The notes under the pieces are model-generated. The model ran no database searches. It was not told where the DNA came from and saw only the letters and a program-made list of their open reading frames with translations. From assembly GCF_020509005.1 (NCBI RefSeq), contig NC_063012.1:3100001-3164000 (forward strand): DNA of 64,000 bases, read 5' to 3'. Position 1 is the stretch's first letter, and the number at the start of each line of letters is the position of its first letter. The position numbers and the translations under genes were made by a program. The DNA is from Fulvia fulva. Its lineage: Eukaryota > Ascomycota > Dothideomycetes > Mycosphaerellales > Mycosphaerellaceae. Positions 33,933 to 43,495 of the stretch are shown here, piece after piece.

Positions 33933-36900
33933 ATGCTGTCCGCATTCAAGGCGCAGGCCGTCTACGAGCTGCGGCAGCGCGACAAGTCCAAGGCGGAATC
34001 GCTGCTGGCGTACGGCGACCGCTTGCTGGTGGGACTGAGCACGGGCGCGCTGCGAGTTTGCCGCGTGAATGCACCGGGCGCATCACCAGAGCAGGAGGGT
34101 CGCAGCAGCAGCAATAGCCACGGAAACGCCAACGCCAACGCCAACGATGGCGATGGCGATGGCGATGCTGCTCCCCCGAGCCCGAGTGCGGCCAAGAGCA
34201 AAGTGGTCGAAGTGCTGCACGAGGAGGACAAGTTCAGCAAGAAGCCCGTGCAGCAGCTGGCCATCATCAAGGAGGCGAACCTGCTGGTCAGCCTGAGCGA
34301 TGCCTACGTCTCCCTGCACCATCTGCAGACCTTCCAACTGGTCGAGCGACTGGAGCGCACCAAAGGCGCTGCCTGCTTTGCTGTGACCAGCAATGTTGTC
34401 AAGGATGCAGAGACGAAGGTGCCGAGTCTGGTCTCGAGATTGGCCGTCGGCTCCAAGAGAAAGGTCATGTGCTGGACGTGGCAAGATATGGAGCTGGCAG
34501 AAGACATAGTGGAGATCAATATGGAGGCCAGCTTGAAGAGCCTGAACTGGACCGACGGCACTCGTCTGATGGTTGGCATGGACCCGGGCTTCAGTGTGCT
34601 AGACATCACCACGCAGGAAGTCACGCCCGTGACCAAGTCGGCGCCGAAGACTGCGAGCAGTGCAGATCTGAACAACGGAGAGCTCGTGGGTGTTCGCTTC
34701 GGCGCTGTGAGTAGCAGCGGTATGGGCTACATGGGTATGGGCAGTTGGGTACCGAAGCCGATGGCTACCCCGATGACTGGTGACGAGGTCTTGCTAGCCA
34801 AGGATGTGAACACATTGTTCGTAAACACAGAGGGTAAGCCGCTGGAGAAGCGTCAAATCCCTTGGGCTCAGGCTCCAGAAGCTATAGGATACAGCTATCC
34901 GTACTTGCTGGCACTCAATCCACCAGACAAGGGCACACTACAGATACGCAGTCCTGATACATTGTCGTTACTGCAGACCATTCAGGTCCCGGGCGCAATC
35001 GTACTCCATGTCCCGCAGCCCAACATCAGTCTAGCTCATGCTGGCAAGGGATTCTTGGTAGCATCAGATCGTACGATATGGCGTATGAACGCACTGCCGT
35101 ATGATACACAGATTGCCGAACTTGTCGAGAAGCAGCGTTTCGACGAAGCCATCAGTCTTCTGAATCTACTCGAGGATACGCTCATCGACGACAAAGCTGG
35201 GCGCATCCGCGAGATCATGACACAGAAAGCCATCGTTCTGTTCCACCAACAGAAGTATCGGCCAGCGCTGGACCTCTTCACTCACGCCGAAACTTCGCCC
35301 GACCGTGTGGTCGCACTCTATCCACGGAGTATTGCAGGTGACCTCTCGAGCATTGAGGAACAACCCTCGGAGGTCGGACCTGAGCCAGATGAAGCTGTCG
35401 AGGGCAGAAGTGAAGACGCTGGCAAGGAAGCACCATCGACTCCGCAGAAGGGCATGCTGGGCAGACTTCGAGGTAGCGCACGGAAAGCTGAACCAGACGC
35501 AGCATCAATCAGGTCTCCAGCGAGGAAGGACACAGACAATATGACCGTTCGAACGAAGGCAGGCCCAAGCAAACCTCAGGACAAGCCACTGGAGGGTGAT
35601 GACCTCAAAGTTGCTGCCCATTGTCTGACCTCCTTCCTGGCTGATGCGCGTCGACGAATGCCGATATACCTAAATCCTGACGGATCGCTCAAAGAAGATC
35701 CGCCCACGCTCGACTGCGAGACTGGCAAACCAGCGTTTTGCAATCTTCTGCCCCAAGCCATCGTTGACGACCTCAAAGCCGGACTGGAAATCGAATGGCA
35801 GGCCGAGCTTCTCAAGGTGGCCAAGTTGGTTGACACGACGATCTTTCGATGCTACATGCTCGCTAAACCGGGCATGGCAGGGTCACTGTTTCGTGTTGAC
35901 AACTTCTGTGACCCCGAAGTGGTGCAGTCAGCGCTTTATGAAAGTGAAAGATACAGCGATTTGATCGAGTTTCTACATGGGAAGAAATTACATCGCCAGT
36001 CGCTCGAGATGCTCGCCAAGTTTGGCAAGAACGAGGCTGCTGCTGAAGTTCCCGAAGGCATGCTAGGACCTGAGCGCACTGTTGCATATCTGAAACAACT
36101 GCCACCTGAGCTCGTTGATCTTGTCCTAGAGTTCGTGCGATGGCCAATGGATGAGAAGCCCGAAGTGGGTATGGAAGTATTCCTGGCTGACAGTGACAAT
36201 GCTGAAAGGCTACCACGAGACAAGGTACTGAAATTCCTGAGCGGCATAGATCCCAGATTGGAGGCACAGTATCTGGAACACATCATCAACGAGCTCAACG
36301 ACAACACGCCCGACTTTCATCAGCAGCTTGTGGATGCCTACCTCACAGAGCTGAAACAAGTTGACATCCTGGAAGAAGAGCGGAAGCAGGCAAAAGCGCG
36401 GCTAGAGGCGTTTCTCACACGAAGTAGAGACTATAACAAGCGCAAGACGTTTCAACAGCTGCCTACTGATGAGCCGACGTTCTATGAAGCACGCGCCATC
36501 GTCGTCAGTGCTATGGGTAACCACAAACAAGCACTGTCCATCTACGTTTTCCAAATCAAGGATTACGAGATGGCTGAGGCTTATTGCAATAAGCTGTACG
36601 CTCAAGAGCAAGCTGATGAGCAAACGTGTCTGCTCGAAGGTACTACTACACATAAGAAGCACTTCAAATCGGCGCCCGAAGACGCTTCTGACAAGAACAT
36701 CTTCGCAATCCTGCTGGGGCTGTACCTGAGACCACCGTCTGGAGAGGAGAAACGCTGGCCGCAGGCCCTAGACTTGCTTAGTAAACACGGACCACGTCTG
36801 CCAGCAAGTAGCACTCTCGACCTAATGCCAGATGACCTGGCGGTGAAGGAGCTTCAGGACTACTTTCGCGGTCGCATTAGGAACGCGACCTCCATCCTTC

Positions 36901-37202
36901 GCGAGGAGATGATCGTGCGGAGTCTTGAAGGCGTGCGACGAGCGAACACCGAGCGTACCCTTCTCGTTGGGCCTGATGACAGTGGTCATGACAAGCCACT
37001 AGGCAAAAACAGAAGGGTGCGCATTGGAGAGGACGATCACTGCAAGGTATGTTTGAAGCGTTTCGGCGCAAGCGCGATCAGAGTGTATCCTGACAACGAG
37101 GTGATACATTATGGCTGCATCGGGCGAAGTGGCAACAACAGGATGCGAGAAGGTGGCGGGCGTGGTCTAGGAGCACTTCGCAGCTCTGCTGGGTGGGGAT
37201 GA
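33933..37202 (+). CDS. VPS39: Vps39/Vam6, HOPS tethering complex subunit
   Basis: A single exon of 1089 residues. The N-terminal third has the CNH (citron homology) beta-propeller pattern starting MLSAFKAQAVYEL, with a low-complexity insert near residues 50-85 rich in Ser, Asn and Asp. A long helical, clathrin-repeat-like middle follows, with a Vps39 domain 1 region around 560-690. The C-terminus has the Vps39 domain 2 zinc-binding pattern CKVCLKRF and HYGC (about 1047-1071). Vps39 binds the Rab GTPase Ypt7 and tethers late endosomes, vacuoles and, in yeast, mitochondria (vCLAMP). Length is typical for filamentous fungi. A second acidic insert (about 480-560) carries likely phosphorylation sites. 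The start is the ATG before the conserved N-terminus. Confidence 0.95.
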   Translation: MLSAFKAQAVYELRQRDKSKAESLLAYGDRLLVGLSTGALRVCRVNAPGASPEQEGRSSSNSHGNANANANDGDGDGDAAPPSPSAAKSKVVEVLHEEDKFSKKPVQQLAIIKEANLLVSLSDAYVSLHHLQTFQLVERLERTKGAACFAVTSNVVKDAETKVPSLVSRLAVGSKRKVMCWTWQDMELAEDIVEINMEASLKSLNWTDGTRLMVGMDPGFSVLDITTQEVTPVTKSAPKTASSADLNNGELVGVRFGAVSSSGMGYMGMGSWVPKPMATPMTGDEVLLAKDVNTLFVNTEGKPLEKRQIPWAQAPEAIGYSYPYLLALNPPDKGTLQIRSPDTLSLLQTIQVPGAIVLHVPQPNISLAHAGKGFLVASDRTIWRMNALPYDTQIAELVEKQRFDEAISLLNLLEDTLIDDKAGRIREIMTQKAIVLFHQQKYRPALDLFTHAETSPDRVVALYPRSIAGDLSSIEEQPSEVGPEPDEAVEGRSEDAGKEAPSTPQKGMLGRLRGSARKAEPDAASIRSPARKDTDNMTVRTKAGPSKPQDKPLEGDDLKVAAHCLTSFLADARRRMPIYLNPDGSLKEDPPTLDCETGKPAFCNLLPQAIVDDLKAGLEIEWQAELLKVAKLVDTTIFRCYMLAKPGMAGSLFRVDNFCDPEVVQSALYESERYSDLIEFLHGKKLHRQSLEMLAKFGKNEAAAEVPEGMLGPERTVAYLKQLPPELVDLVLEFVRWPMDEKPEVGMEVFLADSDNAERLPRDKVLKFLSGIDPRLEAQYLEHIINELNDNTPDFHQQLVDAYLTELKQVDILEEERKQAKARLEAFLTRSRDYNKRKTFQQLPTDEPTFYEARAIVVSAMGNHKQALSIYVFQIKDYEMAEAYCNKLYAQEQADEQTCLLEGTTTHKKHFKSAPEDASDKNIFAILLGLYLRPPSGEEKRWPQALDLLSKHGPRLPASSTLDLMPDDLAVKELQDYFRGRIRNATSILREEMIVRSLEGVRRANTERTLLVGPDDSGHDKPLGKNRRVRIGEDDHCKVCLKRFGASAIRVYPDNEVIHYGCIGRSGNNRMREGGGRGLGALRSSAGWG

Positions 37203-37359
37203 GTGGTTTCGAACGGTACACCACCGTGATTCCCAGTCGTCTTCATGTGACCTGATAGAGAGATGCTTGTAAGCTCGGAGTCCCCGGAGATTCAGATCCG
37301 TGTCTATGGCTTATATAACGCTATTTTGCAGCAGGATCATTCACCGACGCCTCGCACAG

Positions 37360-38496
37360 CTAAGCCTCATGCTGTTTCTTCCACTCCTCTGAGAACTCAT
37401 AATCCGCATAACCAACCTTGCTCTTGGGTGTGTAGAAGGTGTTCCTGTCGTAGTCTCTGAGGTTCGAGCCATGCTGCAGCCTGTAAACCAAATCGGGGTT
37501 AGGGATGAAGTAACGTCCAAACACAGCCGCCATCTCGATATCCTTGTACTCCTCGTCAAGCGCCTTCTTTGCGCTGTCTGGCTTCAACCCGCCGGCGAGA
37601 AGAACCGGCGATGTCTTGCCCCACACCTTAACGAATGGGTCGACCTTCTCAGTGGCCTCGACATCGGCGTTGCCGCTGATCCTCGACTCGACCAAATGGA
37701 GATAGCCAAGGTTGAGCTTTTTCAACTCCTTATTAAGATGCTCGAACTGTGGAACCGGGTCCGCCATCTTCATTCCTTGAAATTGTGACCACGGAGAAAG
37801 GCGCAATCCCGTCCTCTCCGCGCCAACAGCTTCGATTACCGCCTTCGTCACCTCCACCGCAAACCTCGACCGGTTCTCAATACTTCCACCCCATCGATCC
37901 GTCCTCTTGTTGCAAGTATCTTGAGTGAACTGATCAATCAGGTATCCATTAGCACCATGTATTTCCACGCCATCGAATCCAGCCTCATGAACGGCAATCT
38001 TCGCCGCGTCGGCATAGTCCTGAATAAATTGCTGAATCTCCTCTTCTTCCAACGCCCTTGGTACTGGGGCACCCTCCTCATAAGGAACAGCACTACTCGA
38101 AACCACCTCTGCAGGGTGTCCCTCAGCCTTCCTAACACTTGGGTCCGCGACACGCCCCAGCGCCCAGAGCTGCAAGTAGATGTATGAGCCCGCTTTGTGT
38201 ACCTTGTCGACAATCTTTCTCCACTGCTCGATCTGTGCTTTGGCCTCGATCCCAGGGACATTGGCGTATCCGGAGGCTCTCGGTGAGATCATGGTGGCTT
38301 CTGAGATGATGAAAGTTCCAGGCACGGCTTTGGCGCGCTGCTCATAGTAGTCTTCCGCTATTTGGAGGAGGACATGGTCGTCTTCGGCGCGGAAGCGGGT
38401 CAATGGTGCCATTACGACGCGATGGGCGAGCTTCATGGTGCCAATGTTGAGGGGCTCGAAGAGCCTGCTGCTCTGTAGTGGCGGTGCGATGCCCAT
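37360..38496 (-). CDS. Old Yellow Enzyme family NADPH:flavin oxidoreductase
   Basis: A single exon of 378 residues from ATG 38496 (MGIAPPLQSSRLFEPLNIG); the frame is open further upstream but without family similarity. The TIM-barrel signatures are present: APLTRFRA near the start, with the FMN-contacting Thr, and HGANGYLIDQF carrying His180, Asn183 and Tyr185, the substrate-binding and proton-donor residues of OYE1-type enzymes. WGGSIENRSRF and a C-terminal phosphate-binding region (LLAGG, VFGRYFIPNPDL) complete it. These enzymes reduce activated C=C bonds. The physiological substrate cannot be read from sequence, and there is no neighbouring biosynthetic cluster, so detoxification or stress response is an inference. 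Confidence 0.93.
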   Translation of the reverse strand: MGIAPPLQSSRLFEPLNIGTMKLAHRVVMAPLTRFRAEDDHVLLQIAEDYYEQRAKAVPGTFIISEATMISPRASGYANVPGIEAKAQIEQWRKIVDKVHKAGSYIYLQLWALGRVADPSVRKAEGHPAEVVSSSAVPYEEGAPVPRALEEEEIQQFIQDYADAAKIAVHEAGFDGVEIHGANGYLIDQFTQDTCNKRTDRWGGSIENRSRFAVEVTKAVIEAVGAERTGLRLSPWSQFQGMKMADPVPQFEHLNKELKKLNLGYLHLVESRISGNADVEATEKVDPFVKVWGKTSPVLLAGGLKPDSAKKALDEEYKDIEMAAVFGRYFIPNPDLVYRLQHGSNLRDYDRNTFYTPKSKVGYADYEFSEEWKKQHEA

Positions 38497-39090
38497 ACTG
38501 TCGGTGTTGTCGATGCTAATGGTGTTTTGATTGTAGTGATTAGAGCTGTGAACAGTATGGAAATCTTCAATATGTAGAAATGCTAACAAAAAGGAGAGGA
38601 TCTGGGTCGATGCAACAATTTTACCTACGCATTGGTGATGCTCGACCATTCTTTTCTTCGGGTTTCGATTTATCAGCATTGCAGCAGAAATCCTTGCGGG
38701 TCTGATGTGACTAGTACGCGGCATTGAGAAGACCCACTGCTTCGACCGGTGGAGTGGCGATGAGGGTTATCAGAAAATGGTCGAAGGTGCTCGGTCGAGG
38801 CTCGGATCGATAAGAGTGGCCCAATTACGACATCCCGGCAAGCTGCCCGGTCCAGGGCCAGCGATGTCGTAGGTTGGGACGAAAGTGTTTGTCGGTAAGG
38901 TCGCATGATGATGGACTAAACATTGATATGCGTTCTCTGGTATCTAGTGCTGTGTCCAAGATACTGTGCTTTACCCAAGCTTTCATACTTCGTCAGCCCA
39001 TCCATAACCATGCCTAGTGGCAATACTTTCGAAACCATAAGATGTCATAGTCAAGCGAGACCCGTAGCCAAGAGGGAGCTCGAAGACTGC
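38497..39090. other. Intergenic region, OYE promoter and mug190 3' end
   Basis: This 594-bp stretch carries the promoter of the Old Yellow Enzyme gene and the 3' UTR of the SMP/C2 gene, both minus strand. Frames that continue the OYE gene upstream look non-coding. I see nothing else. Confidence 0.6.
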
Positions 39091-42000
39091 TTACTGGCCA
39101 GTCTCGGTTTCCTGCAAAGGTGATTAGCAAAGAAGACCCGCGAACAAAAGTTTCAGGAGTACTTACCACACCAGGCTGTCTACCGTCGAGACCGCCGGTT
39201 ATCTTACCCTTCAGTTTGCGTAGTCCTATTACTCCTTCGTCTTTCGCAAACTTCAGGTTTCTGGCGGGCTTCCATTGCATGAGACCACGCTGCTTCCGCT
39301 CTTCGGTCTTCTTGTTCTGGCGATTGACGTCTTTCTCTGACTGGTCGGTAGCATAGCTGGCAGTTGTGCCTTGGGTCCAGCCCGACTCCATCGTTCCAAT
39401 CGACTTACGATCAGAGCTGGGTGACATGTTGTTAGCATCCTGGATGCCGAGATCACTATCGTCATCCGAAGGATCATCTTCCTCGGCGTTGTAGCCATCG
39501 TTATCTGGATCCTCTCCAGGTTGCAGAGGAGAGTCACGTCCTGGCTCGCGTCGCTTCTTGCCGTGCGAATCGACGTACTTCGCGGGATCGTCGCCAAAAG
39601 CGCCGCTCCAGTCTGTACCACTCTTGGAAAGCCACTTCTGCTTCTCTTCTTCAGAGGCCTCTTTCAGTGTGTCACGCCCTGCTGTCAGGCTCTCGTCGTG
39701 AAGAGTCTGGACGCGCTCGGGCACTTCCTTCTCAACGACCCTTGAACGCACACCCTCTGCCAAGCAAGCCTCCCAAGTCTCAAATGTCTCACGAGAGTTG
39801 TTGTCGGCAACAAACGCCTCGTGGCTCTCGTCCATACCAGCCTTGAATCGTCCTTGAAATTGCAGCCTTCCGATCTCTTTGAGGTCGTCCAAACCTTTGA
39901 GTTCGCCATGTCGCTCACGAAGTAGCTCTTCCGTGATGTAGTTCTGAGTGAGGCGCTGAGGCGCACCGGTCTGGTAGATGGGGATGTCGAAGGTTCGGTC
40001 TTCGTTGTCGATAAGTTCGTGCAGCCATAGAACGGCGTAAGCATCTGCCTTGCGTTTGTTGGCAATGTGCAACTCGAACACAACTGGAGAGCGGTAGCGA
40101 TATTTGACCGGAAGTCGGATGGGCTTGCCGTCGTCCTTCTGAGAGCTGGCTTGTAAATTCCAATAGTATCCGGGCTTATCAGAGCCTTCCTTGCTGAGCG
40201 CATGACAAGCAGTCCTACTGATCTTACCAGAGGAGCCGCCCGTACGTAGCTTGATCTTCGCGTGGTGGCCATAGCCTTCCGCAATCATTCGCTGGGACGT
40301 GAAGATGAACGTTCCGACATCCCATCCAAGTTGCTGCGGTGGCAGGCGTGTCTCTATCGAGCGGAACAGCAGTGAGATCCGGATCCTGCCAAAGCCGACA
40401 CCTCCATCCAAGGGATACCAACGCGTCACTTGGCTGCTCGTCTCCAGTATATCGGATAGCTTCAGTGGGACGACTCCTAAGATTGGGTCATGCTGGCGAT
40501 TGCGTGAATCACGGACAGTGACAGTGATGATAGCATTGCGCCAGTCGCGTACAAAGCGCTCTGTTCCGGCGTTGAAAATAGGCTTGCTGCTTACGGCTTT
40601 TGCTCGCGTTCGGTAGACAAGCTCGTCGTTGAAAAGAATCGTGCAGTAAGATGTTGGCAAATCTCCACCTTCTTCATCAGTCTGTTCACCGAACGGCTTA
40701 GCCGGCTCGTACTCTCGCCCCTTCTTGCTGCCTTCCGTGCCTTTGATGTTCTCGAGCTCCAGGTTGACGATCTGGTGGACTATGACGGAGCATATACCGC
40801 TGGGCCAGAGAGGATCTGGCGGAGTGTGCTGGACAGCGTCGTCCTGTGCAGTGTTCTGAACGCCCTTCTCGTCTTGCAGCTCGGGCTTATCCTTCAGGGC
40901 ATCTGGCAGAACCTTGTTCTTGCCATCTGTGCGCAACGCTGGGCGGAACTGAGGCTTTCCGAAGTAGCCGACCTCCCAATGTAGCTCGCCTGGCATCTCG
41001 GAGCCTTCGTCCATGCCGGCGAGCTTGGAGACCTGCGGATACATCTTGCCCGGGTGCTGAATCATCTTTTGCATACTGAGCTCGACTTTGCCAACGATAT
41101 CATCAGCAGAGTGACGATCACTGTCCCACAACTCCACACTCAGGTTCTCGTCAGCTTTGATCAACTCTGGTGTGACAAGAAGTGCCGTCGTCTCTTCCCA
41201 GATTGGATTGAGGTCGTCAGTGATCACTCGGGTGCAGTACATCGGCTTGCCGTACTTTGAGAAGGTGAGAGTGATGTACGGATCGCTTCCGCCCCACTTC
41301 GAGCCTCGCTTGTCCTGCTTGCTGAGGTCGACAGCCTTGTGGATGCGAATCCATAGCACGCCCAATGCCTGAGTATCCTTGGTGATGTCGTCGCCCTGCA
41401 ACATTGCGCGCATGTCGAGGGACATGGACTTCGGTGCAACGTACATTGATGCTGCAGCTCCGATTGCGTAGTTTACAAACTGGCTGATAAGTGGCAGATT
41501 CAGAAGGTTGACACCAGTTTGTATCATTGGTACGCAGCCAGCGCTGACCTGTGGCACGCCCATGAGCGTGAATGTGAGTGTCTTGAGGAACGGTGGCTCA
41601 GGGGTCATCGAAAGCCTTAGTCGAACGGTTCCAACCAACTCTTGCAGCTCGACAAAAATCGGCAGTGGTACGCCGAACAAACCCTTGATGCCCAAGTAGA
41701 AGACCAGCTGCATGTGCATGTTGCGAGCCTTCTCGCTAGCCCTCTTTCCGCTGGGCTCAGCATGGTAGGCGAAACTGATTTCCAGATTGTAGTAGTCTCC
41801 TCCTTCTTCATCTGCCGCGGCCTCTTGTGGGTCCTTGGACTTTTTGTTCTCTTCGTGGATCGATTTCTTAAGATCCTTGACGTGATCATCGGGCAGTGCC
41901 CGTAAGCTGAGGATGCGGATTGGGTTGCTGCCTTGGTCGATCTCGGCAACACGAACGTTCTCGATGATGCCTGGCACAGAAGCTTGCATAACGTCCTCCA

Positions 42001-42820
42001 AGGTGTCCGCAACAGCTTGGAACATGTCCGGGTTGACTAGCCCCCAGACGATGCCAAGTAATGTATTCATCCACTCCACACTCTCGGGAAGGAGATTGGC
42101 TGTTGCCATCTGCCCACGCTCTTTCTCCGACGACCATTCGACCTCTCTGCCAGACCGAACGATCTCTTTGATCCACAACCAGACACCGCTGGCGACACAC
42201 GCCGCAAGTGGGATCATGCCAAAGTATCGACCGCCGAAAGCCCTACCCAGAATGATGATACCGAAGAACAGGCCCGCGACCAGCCATAGTCCGCGCTCTT
42301 CCAGACGCGCAAAAGTGGGCTCATAGCTCACCGAGGGTGTCGGATGGAAGAGGATGTTGGTCTTCTCGCCGTGGATGGGCACATCGCTGGTCGAGCCCGC
42401 CGCGACTGGATCCGGCGGCGCTGTGACGTCCTGTGCTTCCTTGTATTCTGCGCCGCTCTGGGAGGCTGTTGTCTGCACCGGAGTGTCCTTGCCCAGGTTG
42501 GCATTGGGCACCGAGAGCATGGGGTCCTTGGCACGCTTGACATAGTCGTCGTTGACGTCCTCTATCACGACCTGCTTGCCGGTCGTCGGGTCTGTGACGG
42601 TCTTCTGCTTGCTGGGGTCTGATCTCTGCTGGTTCTGGTGTGACACGGCTTCTGTGCCATTGACGGCGCCCTGTTTGCGCTGCTGCTCGATCTGTGCATC
42701 GCGGTCCTTCTTGTCCCTGTCGAGACGGTCGATGAACTGGCCGACTGTAGGGATTTTGTTCTTGCCGGAGTAGAAGCCGCCTGGAGCGTGCTGCTCCTGC
42801 ATCTGCTGGCCGTCCGCCAT
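39091..42820 (-). CDS. SMP- and C2-domain membrane-contact lipid-transfer protein (Mug190-like)
   Basis: Exons 39167-42820 and 39091-39111 give 1224 residues. The last intron (gtaagt to ttgcag, 55 nt, branch gctaatc) adds only the tail ETETGQ; without it the protein would run into an unrelated 50-residue extension. Residues 1-170 are polar and disordered. Two hydrophobic segments lie near 177-216 (LVAGLFFGIIILG, IPLAACVASGVWLWI), followed by an SMP domain (about 240-470) and a first C2 domain (about 495-620, with the acidic SDPYITLTF and LWDSDRH loops). A second C2 (about 690-830) and a C2-like region to about 1010 follow. The C-terminus is acidic and disordered. Tricalbin-related proteins tether the ER to other membranes and move lipids. 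The S. pombe name mug190 is the nearest label I can give. Confidence 0.9.
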
Positions 42821-43495
42821 CTCAGCGTTCCCGTGCCCGCACGACAGCCTATTCCGTGCTGCGAAAGGTGTTATACCAGCGCACCACAGTCGTTAGAAGA
42901 GGAAGGGAAAGACGAGAGGAAGGAGCAAACGGCGAGTGGAGCACACATGCAAGCGAAGTCGCTGTCCTATGCTGAGCTACGTTACAGTGCTGTGCTGTGG
43001 TACCAGAGCCGTGCAGCGCGAATCAAGGCACAGTGCTTGTGGTGCCAGCAGATGCGGCAGCCACAATGGAGGAATGACATCACCGAATTGTGTACATGTC
43101 ACGTGCATGTACATGTAAAACGCGTCTTCCACTGATGCAAGCCAAGCTGCTGCATCCGCCAAGTTGCTGTCCATTGCAGGGAAACGCACACATGCCTTTG
43201 TGCATATGCCAAGCTTAGCGGTTCTGATTCATGACTACGCGCCCAACGTTCGTGCAGTATGGCCACGTTCCAATGCCTACGTGTAGCCGACCAAGCTCCG
43301 ACCGGGGACAAGGATTGTCAATCTGACATTGAACTTCCTCCCTTAGCAGGATATACTTAGCCTTGATCGGCTTGTACATATACATCAGCTGAAAGGTCAG
43401 CTATCATCCGACGTTCTGGGTAGCGCTCAATTTGTGGACAATCGTCGAGACAGTAAACTGGTGGCAGGTGGGCAGCACAAACAGTAGGCCCTGTT
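42821..43495. other. Intergenic region, mug190 promoter and GT90 3' end
   Basis: A 675-bp region with no convincing gene. It contains an 8-bp inverted repeat TGTACATG (43091-43098) and CATGTACA (43106-43113) around a CACGTG centre, overlapping a TACATGTA at 43110-43117. This lies about 270-300 bp upstream of the mug190-like start codon and may be a regulatory site. Confidence 0.55.

Noticed and set aside
38497..38724. A 76-residue N-terminal extension of the Old Yellow Enzyme.
   Set aside because: It precedes the family start MGIAPPLQSSRLFEPL and has no similarity or targeting features.
39014..39090. A 50-residue extension at the C-terminus of the SMP/C2 protein.
   Set aside because: It arises from reading through a good 55-nt intron (39112-39166); the spliced form ends ETETGQ.
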